13,351 nucleotides of DNA from Actinomycetota bacterium (GTDB lineage: Bacteria > Actinomycetota > Acidimicrobiia > IMCC26256 > PALSA-610), in assembly GCA_005779345.1 (NCBI GenBank), contig SXJQ01000311.1, forward strand, positions 1-13,351, in the 5' to 3' direction. This document shows positions 7,309 to 13,351 of the stretch, piece after piece. Below the pieces are notes generated by a model. That model did not search any database, had not been told where the DNA came from, and worked only from the letters and a program-made list of their open reading frames with translations. Both the position numbers and the translations under genes were made by a program. The stretch's first letter is position 1. The number at the start of each line of letters is the position of its first letter.

Positions 7309-7344
7309 CCTGGCCCGATCCCTGGCCCGATCCCTGGCCCGATC
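7309..7344. repeat. Three perfect 12-bp tandem repeats upstream of the second crotonase
   Basis: CCTGGCCCGATC is repeated without change at 7309-7320, 7321-7332 and 7333-7344, followed by a decayed partial copy. The array ends 10 bp before the AGGGAG ribosome binding site (7355-7360) of the gene at 7365, so it probably lies in that gene's 5' leader. A TAGCGT hexamer at 7283-7288 is a possible -10 box upstream of the array. A frame through the repeats would read as Pro-Ile-Pro-Gly units, but no start or ribosome binding site supports translation. Confidence 0.85.
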
Positions 7345-7364
7345 CCCGACCCTGAGGGAGTCAC

Positions 7365-8183
7365 ATGTCAGCACCGCCGGCCGTCGATCGACCCGATCGC
7401 ACGCCGCCAGATCGCATCCGGCTCGACTTCGACGGCGCGATCGCGACGATCACGAACAACAATCCCGAGAAGCACAACGCGTTCGACGACGAGATGGACC
7501 TCGCCTTGTTCGACGCACTGGCAGCGATCAAGGCCCGTCCCGAGATCCGCTGTGTCATCTGGCGGGCCGAGGGCAAGTCGTTCTCGTCGGGCCGCGACGT
7601 CGGGGCACTCGGCGGCGGTCAGGTGACCATGAGCCATCACGAGCTGATGTCGCGCGGTCACCGCGGCATCCTGCAGATCTTCGACCTCGATGCTCCGATC
7701 ATCGTGGCGATGCAGGGCTGGTCGATCGGCGCGTCGTTCCAGCGCGCGCTCCTCTGCGACATCCGGATCGCGGCGGAGGGCGCCCGCATGATGCTCCCCG
7801 AGGTCACCCACGGCGTCATCCCCGACACCGGCGGGGTCGGACGGCTCTTCCAGATGTGCGGCCACGGCGTCGCGGCCGACATGGTGCTCACCGGCCGGGT
7901 GCTCTCGGCAGCCGAGGCGCTCGGCCACGGGATCGTGTCGCGGGTCGTCGCGCCCGAGGACCTCGACGAGACGGCTCGCGAGATGGCCGACAAGATCGCC
8001 GCCGCGCCCGCGGTCACGGTCAAGATGGCCCGGCGCGTCATCGCGCACCTCGCCGAGCCGGCGGTACGGTCGTCGATGGCCGACGAACTCGTCTATCAGA
8101 CGTTCATCAACAAGTCCGACGACATGGCGGAGTTCCGTGCGGCACGCGCCGCCGACCGCCCCGCGCGGTACACCGGGAGCTGA
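7365..8183 (+). CDS. Enoyl-CoA hydratase/isomerase family protein, probably a delta3,delta2-enoyl-CoA isomerase type
   Basis: Predicted 272-residue crotonase-fold enzyme. The first oxyanion-hole segment is KSFSSGRD, and the second is QGWSIGASFQ at 117-126. The position equivalent to rat crotonase Glu144 is Gln126, whereas Glu164 is conserved as Glu146 in LPEV. A single glutamate at this position is the arrangement known from delta3,delta2-enoyl-CoA isomerases rather than hydratases. The neighbour 2 bp downstream is a 2,4-dienoyl-CoA-reductase-type SDR, whose 3-enoyl-CoA product needs just such an isomerase, so the pair makes sense as auxiliary beta-oxidation for unsaturated acyl chains. The ATG at 7365 is chosen for the AGGGAG ribosome binding site 4 nt upstream. 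The long N-terminal extension, rich in Pro, Asp and Arg, is of unknown use. Crotonase family is sure; isomerase activity is inferred. Confidence 0.9.
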   Translation: MSAPPAVDRPDRTPPDRIRLDFDGAIATITNNNPEKHNAFDDEMDLALFDALAAIKARPEIRCVIWRAEGKSFSSGRDVGALGGGQVTMSHHELMSRGHRGILQIFDLDAPIIVAMQGWSIGASFQRALLCDIRIAAEGARMMLPEVTHGVIPDTGGVGRLFQMCGHGVAADMVLTGRVLSAAEALGHGIVSRVVAPEDLDETAREMADKIAAAPAVTVKMARRVIAHLAEPAVRSSMADELVYQTFINKSDDMAEFRAARAADRPARYTGS

Positions 8184-8185
8184 CG

Positions 8186-9094
8186 ATGACCGAGCCGACG
8201 ACCGACGAGCGACCGCGCGATCCCGGGTTGCCAGAGCCGCCGCCCCTCGGGGCGAGCGCGCTTCCGCCCGACACGTTCGCCGGCCAGTCGATCTTTGTGA
8301 CCGGTGGCGGAACCGGGCTCGGCCGCGCGATCGCGACGGAGTTCGCGCGGCTCGGCGCCGACATCGTGATCGCGAGCCGCAAGCCCGAACATCTCGAGCA
8401 GGGCGAGGCCGCGATGCGAGCCCTAGGGGCGCGGGTTCTCACGGTCGCGTGCGACATTCGCGACCCCGACCAGATCGCCGTGGCCTTCGACGCCGCGACC
8501 GAAGCGTTCGGATTGCCGACGACGCTCGTCAACAACGCGGCAGCGAACTTTCCGGTCCCCGCCGAGGACATGTCGCCGAACGCCTGGCGGACGGTGGTCG
8601 ACATCACGTTGAACGGCACGTTCTTCTGCTCGCGCGAGTTCGCGCGACGGCATCTCGCGATCGGTACGCCCGCGTCGATCATCAATGTCGGGGCGAGCTA
8701 CGCGTGGACGGGCGGCCCGGGGTTCGCACATTCGGCCGCGGCCAAGGCGGGCGTGAAGAACCTCGTCGAGACGCTCGCGGTGGAGTGGGCGCCCTACGGG
8801 ATTCGCGTGAACGGCCTCGTGCCGGGGCTGTTCCCGCACGACGACATGACGGCCGACATCCAGGGCAACCTCGTGCGGACCGACGACAAGGACGGCTGCC
8901 AACCGGCGCTGCGCGTCGGGCGACTCCGGGAGCTCGGCTGGGCGGCGACGTTCCTCGCTTCCCCCTACGCCGCGGTCGTGGCCGGTCATACCCTCGTCGT
9001 CGACGGCGCGAACTGGCAGCGCCGCTCGCTCACGAACCCGACCGTGGTCACGGTGCGCGATCAGATGGGCAAGGATCCGTTTCGCGCGAGTTGA
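8186..9094 (+). CDS. SDR-family oxidoreductase of the 2,4-dienoyl-CoA reductase (DECR) type
   Basis: Predicted 302-residue NADPH-dependent reductase. The Rossmann glycine motif is TGGGTGLG at 39-46. The segment IASRK after the second beta strand carries the Arg associated with NADPH use. The usual SDR YxxxK motif is absent; instead Tyr172 and Lys187 are 15 residues apart, with Asn121 in AANF and Ser183. These match in spacing and context Asn148, Tyr199, Ser210 and Lys214 of human mitochondrial DECR1, and the stretches SPNAW and LNGT are also shared with it, so the assignment is stronger than a generic SDR call. It would reduce 2,4-dienoyl-CoA to 3-enoyl-CoA. The first 30 or so residues are a Pro-rich extension. 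ATG at 8186 has GGGAG at 8176-8180. It follows the crotonase stop by 2 bp, so the two are probably one operon. Confidence 0.88.
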   Translation: MTEPTTDERPRDPGLPEPPPLGASALPPDTFAGQSIFVTGGGTGLGRAIATEFARLGADIVIASRKPEHLEQGEAAMRALGARVLTVACDIRDPDQIAVAFDAATEAFGLPTTLVNNAAANFPVPAEDMSPNAWRTVVDITLNGTFFCSREFARRHLAIGTPASIINVGASYAWTGGPGFAHSAAAKAGVKNLVETLAVEWAPYGIRVNGLVPGLFPHDDMTADIQGNLVRTDDKDGCQPALRVGRLRELGWAATFLASPYAAVVAGHTLVVDGANWQRRSLTNPTVVTVRDQMGKDPFRAS

Positions 9095-9134
9095 GCCGTG
9101 GTGTCGAGCGGTCCGTGCCACGTGCGCGACCGCC

Positions 9135-10073
9135 TCAGCCGAGGGTGCCGTCTTGCAGGAGATCGACGGGATCGCGGCCGTCGAGGATCCCGAGGTATCC
9201 GCCGAGGTCGGCGATCGCATCGTGGACGGCGTAGCCGATGAGTTCCTGTGCCAGCCGCGGCAGGTGCTTGGCGACCTCCGGGGGCGTACCGAGGTAGTTG
9301 TTCTCTTCGGTGCGGAGCCACCCCAGGCAGAACGAGAGGTGAACGGCGCGCCGCCATTGATCGGCGGTCGTGTTGGCTCCGCCACCATGCAGGGTCGAGC
9401 CGAAGTAGAAGACGGCGCTGCCCGCGGGGAGGTCGGCGTAGGTGATCTCGTCGGCCTCGGGCACGCGCGCGCGATCCCAACGGTGGCTCCCGGGGACGAC
9501 CTGCGTCGCGCCCATCTCTCGGGTGACGTCGACGAGCGCCCAGATCGACGCGACCTGGAGTTCCGGACGCGGCCGCGGCGCGTGGATCCAGACGTCTTCG
9601 TCGCGGTGCAGCATCTGCGCCTCGGCGCCGGGCCCGCGGTCGAGGATCGACGCGATGTTCAACTGATAGCGGGCACACGACGGCAAGAGCACGCGGTCGC
9701 ACACGGCGAGCAACTGAGGATGACACAGCACCTCGGTCGCGAAGGTGCGCGAGCGCCCCGTGAGCGATGCGACGTGGCGCGTCCGAGGGCCGAAGAACGC
9801 GTCGAGCAGCGGATTGATCTGTCGTGCACCCGGCTCGGCGGCCGCGACCCATGGGTCGACCTCGGCATTGATCGCGGCGAGGGTCGTTGCCGAGAGCAGG
9901 CCTTCGACGATGACGCCGCCATCGGCGTGCAACTGCGCCACGATCTGTTCGGGGTCGGCATCGGCGCCGAACCGCGCCAAGGCCGGGCCCGGTGTGGCCG
10001 TCGCCGGTGTGGCCGTCGCCGGTGTGGTCGTCGCCGGCGTGGTCGGGGCCGGTGGCGTCGTCGTGTGGGTCAT
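9135..10073 (-). CDS. Phytanoyl-CoA dioxygenase (PhyH) family Fe(II)/2-oxoglutarate oxygenase
   Basis: Predicted 312-residue non-haem iron oxygenase. The iron triad can be read as H156 and D158 in LHRDED and H229 in TLHGGG, followed by R241/R242 as candidate 2-oxoglutarate ligands; the motif QVVPGSH lies between, as usual in PhyH proteins. The family hydroxylates acyl-CoAs and many other small molecules, so the substrate is open. The N-terminal 30 or so residues are a low-complexity Thr/Pro/Ala tract encoded by 15-bp tandem repeats and are unlikely to be catalytic. ATG at 10071-10073 is chosen; in-frame GTG codons lie a little upstream but would run towards the divergent P450. No clear ribosome binding site is seen; CAGGCT 6 nt upstream could be a weak leaderless -10 box. 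The gene converges on the SDR with a 40-bp gap that shows no convincing terminator. Confidence 0.88.
   Translation of the reverse strand: MTHTTTPPAPTTPATTTPATATPATATPGPALARFGADADPEQIVAQLHADGGVIVEGLLSATTLAAINAEVDPWVAAAEPGARQINPLLDAFFGPRTRHVASLTGRSRTFATEVLCHPQLLAVCDRVLLPSCARYQLNIASILDRGPGAEAQMLHRDEDVWIHAPRPRPELQVASIWALVDVTREMGATQVVPGSHRWDRARVPEADEITYADLPAGSAVFYFGSTLHGGGANTTADQWRRAVHLSFCLGWLRTEENNYLGTPPEVAKHLPRLAQELIGYAVHDAIADLGGYLGILDGRDPVDLLQDGTLG
9991..10050. repeat. 15-bp tandem repeats coding a PATAT-type tract in the PhyH protein
   Basis: GGTGTGGCCGTCGCC is perfectly repeated at 9991-10005 and 10006-10020. A third copy at 10021-10035 has one change, and a fourth at 10036-10050 is more diverged. 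Because 15 is a multiple of three, the array stays in frame and encodes pentapeptides of the kind TPATA near the PhyH N-terminus. This would let copy number vary without disrupting the protein. Confidence 0.85.
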
Positions 10074-10079
10074 GCGCGC

Positions 10080-10125
10080 AGCCTGCCACACGAAATGCAC
10101 GCGTACCCGCGCGAGCGGCGATGAT
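10080..10125. promoter_or_regulatory. Divergent promoter region between PhyH and P450 genes, weak leaderless -10 boxes
   Basis: Only 58 bp separate the two start codons. GATGAT (10120-10125) lies 6 nt before the P450 GTG at 10132, and CAGGCT (minus strand, 10085-10080) lies 6 nt before the PhyH ATG at 10073. Both keep the A at position 2 and T at position 6 of a TAnnnT box but lack the first T, so they are weaker than the boxes at 3045, 7250 and 12751. No ribosome binding site is clear for either gene. Confidence 0.3.
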
Positions 10126-10131
10126 GGCGGT

Positions 10132-11397
10132 GTGCACTCGACCGCCCGAGCCTCGATCGCGCTGCCGTGGGACGCCGAGATCGCCGACCCGGTCGGCGCG
10201 ATCGCGTCGGCGCGGGCGGAACTGGGCGACACCTTCGTGGTCGCGAGCGGCGGCGTCGATCATCTCTTCGTCTTCTCGCCGGCGGGTGTCCGTAGCTTCT
10301 ACGCGCTCGATGAGCGCCTGGCGAGCAAGGGCATCGCCGACTGGAAGTTGATGGCCCGGAAGCTGCCCGACGAAATGTTCGCCGGCCGCCGGACCTTGCC
10401 CCACGACCTCTTCGGCCGCCGCGCCGGCGCCGCGTACCTCGGCCACCTCGCAGCGGCGATCGCAGTGGAGTTCGATGCGCTCGGCGACGCGGGGACCGTC
10501 GACGTGTTCGACCTGACGCGGCGGCTCGGCCACCGCATGGGGTTGGCGAGCTGGGGCGGCCAGGCGCCCGAACCAGGTGAACGCTTCGAGGAGCTCGTCC
10601 GCGCCCTCGATGTGCTCGACGGGGCCGACGCGTTCGTCCGCCCCGAGGCGATGGCGGCGATCGCAGCGAACGGCAAGCGCAACGAACGTGCCGCACTCGC
10701 GCGGCTCGAGGCCATGCTTGCCGAGACGGTCCGAGCGCGCGATGGCGCCTCACCACGGTCCGACCTGTTCGCAGACATCGTCGGGCGGTGGCACGACGTC
10801 GCCGAACCCGAACGGAGCGTCGGGATCGCACGCGATGTCGTGCTCGTGCACATCGGGTCGATGTCGAACCTGTTCGCCGCGCTCGGCTGGACGATCGTCG
10901 ATCTGCTGAGGCATCCCGCGGTGTTTGCTCGCCTTCGCGACGGCGAAACGGAGCTCGCCGAGCGATGTGCGCTCGAGTCGACGCGGCTCGCGCAACGTTC
11001 GATCATGCTGCGGTGGGTGGTCCGACCCGTCGAAGTCGAGCTCGAGACGCGCCGGGTCCGGTGCGATCCGGGCACGATGATCGCGACGCTGCTCCCGCTG
11101 ACCAACGGCAGCGCCGCTCCCGGCCTCGATCGCTACGACCCCGACCGCTGGGACCGCCGGAGGCTGCGTGATGGCGACCAGCTCGCGGCGCGCGAACTCG
11201 TGACGACGTTCGGGCACGGCGCCCATACCTGTCCGGCGCAGCCGTTCTCGCTGGCGGCGATCACCGCGGCGACGGTCGCGTTCATCTCGACCTTCGATCT
11301 CGAGCGGCAGTTCACGGTCGCCGAACCGCGCGTCGGTCAGATCGGCGGGGTCGCGCGGAGCGCCGAGCCCTGCGAAGTGGGCTATCGGCGCCGCTGA
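10132..11397 (+). CDS. Divergent cytochrome P450 with CYP7/CYP8-like I-helix
   Basis: Predicted 421-residue haem protein. The haem loop is FGHGAHTCPAQPFS with Cys367, and ExxR is E282-R285 in ESTRL, followed by the YDPDRW segment. The I-helix reads GSMSNLFAALGW around residues 242-253: the normal acid-Thr pair used to activate oxygen is absent and N246 stands near that place. An Asn there is known from CYP7, CYP8 and CYP39-type P450s, which include sterol hydroxylases and the isomerase prostacyclin synthase. No N-terminal membrane anchor is evident. GTG at 10132 is chosen because it avoids overlap with the divergent PhyH gene, and a GATGAT box lies 6 nt upstream; no ribosome binding site is seen. 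The two nearby ATG codons at 10121 and 10124 are out of frame. The gene may be an oxygenase or a P450 that rearranges an oxygenated substrate. Confidence 0.88.
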   Translation: MHSTARASIALPWDAEIADPVGAIASARAELGDTFVVASGGVDHLFVFSPAGVRSFYALDERLASKGIADWKLMARKLPDEMFAGRRTLPHDLFGRRAGAAYLGHLAAAIAVEFDALGDAGTVDVFDLTRRLGHRMGLASWGGQAPEPGERFEELVRALDVLDGADAFVRPEAMAAIAANGKRNERAALARLEAMLAETVRARDGASPRSDLFADIVGRWHDVAEPERSVGIARDVVLVHIGSMSNLFAALGWTIVDLLRHPAVFARLRDGETELAERCALESTRLAQRSIMLRWVVRPVEVELETRRVRCDPGTMIATLLPLTNGSAAPGLDRYDPDRWDRRRLRDGDQLAARELVTTFGHGAHTCPAQPFSLAAITAATVAFISTFDLERQFTVAEPRVGQIGGVARSAEPCEVGYRRR

Positions 11398-11408
11398 CGC
11401 GCCCGCGG

Positions 11409-12713
11409 TCAGCCGTGGTCGTCGTGGTGGCGTGGGAAGCGGTCGAGCCGGCGCAAGGATGGGAAGGCGACCCACCAGAGCAGAGCGATCGCGATCGTGG
11501 CCAGCCCGCCGGTGACGACGGCGACCGGAGCGCCGAACAGTTGCCCGACGACACCCGACTCGAACGCTCCGAGTTCGTTCGACGCGCCGATGAACACGTT
11601 CTCGACCGCCAGCACGCGACCACGGCGGTCTTCGGGGGTCAGCAGCGGCACGAGGGTCGCGCGGATGAACACGCTGATGGCGTCGGCACCCGAGAGGATC
11701 GCCAGCGCGGCGAAGGCCACGACGTAGCTGCGCGTGAGCCCGAGCACCACGGTGAACGCTCCGAAGATGCCGACGACGACGAGGAGCGTCGCCCCGATGT
11801 GTCGCTCGCGTGGCCGCACCGCGAGCACCGTGGTGGTGAGCGCCGCACCGATGCCGATCGCAGCACGCAACCAGCCGAGTCCGATGGCGCCGACTCCGAG
11901 ACGATCCTCGGCGATGGCCGGCAGCAGGGCGACGGCTCCGCCGAACAGGACCGCGAAGAGGTCGAGCGCGATCGCCCCCAGCAAGACCGGACGGCTGCGG
12001 ATGAACCGCAGCCCCTCGAAGGCCGCACGCACACTCGCGGGGTCGGGATGGGCGTCGGGACCGGCCTCGGGATCGGCGACGGTGCCGTCGCCGGGTGTCG
12101 CGAACGGGCGGTCGCGGGGCGCGATCCGCGCGACCGCTGCCGCGGCCGCGAGTAACAAGGCCGCCATGAGGAAGTAGGGCAGCGCGGGGTCGACCACGTA
12201 CGCGAAACCTGCGAGGACCGGACCGGCGATGATCGAGACCTGCCACGCGATCGAGAAGCGCGCGACGAGCCGGGGGAGTGCGGCCGGAGCGACGATGTCG
12301 GCGGGAAGGGCACGCGATGCCGGTGCGGCGAAGGCGCGCGCGGTGCCGAACCCGACGACGAGGCCGAAGATCGGCGCCACGCCGGTGGGGTCGCTCAGCG
12401 CGTAGAGCCCGAGACCGACAGCGGCGACGGCCTCGGCCAGGGCAGCGATCGCGACGACGCGGCGCCGATCGAAACGGTCGGCGACGGTTCCGGTGACGAA
12501 CACGAGCAGCGCGGCCGGGGCGAACTCGGCGAGTCCGAGCCAGCCGAGGTCGAGTTCGCGGCCCGATAGGTCGTACACCTGCTTGCCGAGTGCGGTGACG
12601 CCCGCGACGGTCGCCGTCGCCGAACACACGACCATGATCAGGAGGGCGGCGACCGAACGCCGTTCGTCGACGAGGGTCGGTGCGGCCACCGGCGCACCGT
12701 ACCGGTCGGCCAC
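11409..12713 (-). CDS. Major facilitator superfamily (MFS) transporter, enterobactin-exporter-like subfamily
   Basis: Predicted 434-residue inner-membrane transporter. About twelve hydrophobic helices can be read, and the loop after the second helix carries GTVADRFDRRRV, the MFS motif A signature. A polar central loop rich in Asp, Pro and Ala, near the middle of the protein, separates the two halves. The general look is that of the EntS/MFS_3 group of drug or siderophore exporters; the substrate is unknown. GTG at 12711-12713 is chosen because the frame further upstream runs into the divergent gene starting at 12763; no ribosome binding site is obvious, so the start is less certain than the rest. 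It converges on the P450 gene with only 11 bp between the stop codons. It may export or import the compound handled by the neighbouring enzymes, but nothing in the sequence proves this. Confidence 0.88.
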   Translation of the reverse strand: MADRYGAPVAAPTLVDERRSVAALLIMVVCSATATVAGVTALGKQVYDLSGRELDLGWLGLAEFAPAALLVFVTGTVADRFDRRRVVAIAALAEAVAAVGLGLYALSDPTGVAPIFGLVVGFGTARAFAAPASRALPADIVAPAALPRLVARFSIAWQVSIIAGPVLAGFAYVVDPALPYFLMAALLLAAAAAVARIAPRDRPFATPGDGTVADPEAGPDAHPDPASVRAAFEGLRFIRSRPVLLGAIALDLFAVLFGGAVALLPAIAEDRLGVGAIGLGWLRAAIGIGAALTTTVLAVRPRERHIGATLLVVVGIFGAFTVVLGLTRSYVVAFAALAILSGADAISVFIRATLVPLLTPEDRRGRVLAVENVFIGASNELGAFESGVVGQLFGAPVAVVTGGLATIAIALLWWVAFPSLRRLDRFPRHHDDHG

Positions 12714-12750
12714 GGCACCGAGATCGGCATTCGGACGACCGCAACCTCGG

Positions 12751-12756
12751 TACGCT
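12751..12756 (+). promoter_or_regulatory. -10 box of the CMD gene, leaderless configuration
   Basis: TACGCT fits TAnnnT and is followed by exactly six bases (GGCCCG) before the ATG at 12763. No ribosome binding site precedes that ATG. The distance places the transcription start at the start codon. This is the third good example in the window, after 3045-3050 and 7250-7255. No -35 hexamer is evident. Confidence 0.55.
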
Positions 12757-12762
12757 GGCCCG

Positions 12763-13248
12763 ATGGCACGCATCGAGTTCGAAGACCGGGGTATGGGCGA
12801 GCATGTCGACTGGGCGCTGTCGCGGGTCGAGATGGCGGTCGGCATGGGCGCGTTCTCCGAGGCCGTGTACGGCCACAGTCAGTTGCCCGTTCGCGAGCGT
12901 GAGGCGGCGCGTTACACGATCGCGTTGATCAACGACTGCGCGGTGTGTCGGGCGACGCGGGCGGCGGCCGCCGAGACCGCGGGGATCGACGAGGCGTTCT
13001 ACGCAGAGATCGCCGACTGGCGAGCGTCGAGCGCGCTCACCGACCGCGAGCGTCTCGCCGCCGAATACGCGCAGCGGTTCGCGCTCGACCACCTCGCGAT
13101 GGACGACGCGTTCTGGGCCGAACTCCGCGCGGCGTACCGCGACGACGAGATCGCCGATCTCACGATGTGCTGCGGTCTGTGGCTCGGCCTCGGACGCACA
13201 CTCGCGGTGCTCGGCGTTCGAGCGCCCGACGAGCGCCTCGTGGTCTGA
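12763..13248 (+). CDS. Carboxymuconolactone decarboxylase/AhpD-like family protein
   Basis: Predicted 161-residue all-helical protein. The redox-type CxxC is visible as NDCAVCRATR. In AhpD a His follows the second Cys four residues on; here that place is Arg, so peroxidase-coupled activity of the AhpD kind is not assured. The segment LPVREREAARYTIAL just before it and the second half, with LTDRERLAAEYAQRF, are typical of the CMD fold. The length is normal for single-domain members. ATG at 12763 is supported by a TACGCT box 6 nt upstream; it is divergent from the MFS transporter, with 49 bp between the start codons. Family is fairly sure; whether it is a thiol oxidoreductase or an enzyme of catabolism is open. 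Confidence 0.85.
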   Translation: MARIEFEDRGMGEHVDWALSRVEMAVGMGAFSEAVYGHSQLPVREREAARYTIALINDCAVCRATRAAAAETAGIDEAFYAEIADWRASSALTDRERLAAEYAQRFALDHLAMDDAFWAELRAAYRDDEIADLTMCCGLWLGLGRTLAVLGVRAPDERLVV

Positions 13249-13267
13249 CCGCGTTGTTCGAGTCGGG

Positions 13268-13351
13268 TCAGACTGCGGGAGGTCGGTCGCCGAGCAGATA
13301 CCGAGGGCCCGCGCCGAGGTCGCGCGCCGCATCGGCGGGGTTGTAGAGCGC
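13268..13351 (-). CDS. C-terminal end of an unidentified gene, truncated by the window edge
   Basis: The last 27 codons of a minus-strand frame are present, ending in TGA at 13268-13270. The peptide reads LYNPADAARDLGAGPRYLLG and then a short Pro-rich tail. Third positions are mostly G or C, in line with the real genes here. Its stop lies 19 bp from the convergent CMD gene stop, which fits the tight packing of the region. The family is not recognisable from so short a piece. Confidence 0.5.
   Translation of the reverse strand, partial: ALYNPADAARDLGAGPRYLLGDRPPAV

Noticed and set aside
2962..7344. Short tandem repeats considered as CRISPR or attachment sites
   Set aside because: The units are directly adjacent without unique spacers, are only 12-15 bp long, and no cas, integrase or tRNA gene is nearby.
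7248..7374. A small minus-strand frame through the 12-bp repeats with an Arg-Asp-Arg-Ala repeat
   Set aside because: It is only the reverse translation of the repeat array; there is no ribosome binding site and it would run out of frame into the GntR gene.
9097..9122. Possible hairpin CGTGG...CCACG between the convergent SDR and PhyH genes as a terminator
   Set aside because: The stem is only 5-6 bp with a large loop and no T-rich tail on either strand, so it is not convincing as an intrinsic terminator.
12714..12845. Longer MFS start at 12845
   Set aside because: The added residues are polar, do not look like an MFS N-terminus, and would overlap the first 83 bp of the divergent CMD gene and its promoter.
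10750..13332. A minus-strand open frame of about 860 codons across the second P450, the MFS and the CMD gene
   Set aside because: It is antisense to the P450 and CMD genes and out of frame with the MFS gene, with low-complexity Arg/Pro/Ala composition.

Overview
The window is very GC-rich (roughly 70% by eye) with strong G/C at third codon positions, many GTG starts and tightly packed genes. Together with the gene families and several apparently leaderless starts, this points to a high-GC actinobacterium. The mix of acyl-CoA metabolism genes, P450s and a signal-less substrate-binding-protein homologue would fit Acidimicrobiia or a mycobacterium-like lineage, but taxonomy is inference only. 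I see no RNA genes, insertion sequences, CRISPR arrays or phage genes.

Layout. (1) 5-2941, minus strand: a two-gene operon of a periplasmic-binding-protein-fold protein without a signal peptide, followed 15 bp later by an M3-type oligoendopeptidase. (2) 2942-3056: a divergent promoter region holding a TGTATACA palindrome and three 14-bp tandem repeats. (3) 3057-6516, plus strand: a translationally coupled operon of CoA ligase, crotonase-fold enzyme and cytochrome P450; both junctions are 3-4-base stop/start overlaps. (4) 6500-7243, minus: a GntR/FadR-type regulator converging on the P450 with a 17-bp overlap. (5) 7365-9094, plus: a second crotonase (isomerase-like active site) and a 2,4-dienoyl-CoA-reductase-type SDR, preceded by three 12-bp repeats. 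(6) 9135-10073, minus: a PhyH-family dioxygenase, divergent from (7) 10132-11397, plus: an unusual P450. (8) 11409-12713, minus: an MFS transporter, divergent from (9) 12763-13248, plus: a carboxymuconolactone decarboxylase/AhpD-like protein. (10) 13268-13351, minus: the C-terminal end of a gene running out of the window.

How they may work together: the centre looks like an accessory catabolic island for a hydrophobic carboxylic acid or a lipid/terpenoid-like compound. A P450 oxidises, a ligase activates to the CoA thioester, and crotonases and a dienoyl-CoA reductase handle unsaturated or cyclic acyl-CoA intermediates, with a GntR protein as a candidate regulator. The actual substrate cannot be read from the sequence.

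The most unusual points are: the operon crotonase has His at both positions where classical hydratases have catalytic Glu; the second P450 lacks the usual I-helix acid/Thr pair and carries an Asn as in CYP7/CYP8-like enzymes; several genes that head their transcription units share a TAnnnT-like box exactly 6 nt before the start codon (leaderless design); and short tandem repeats lie beside three of the four divergent gene starts.
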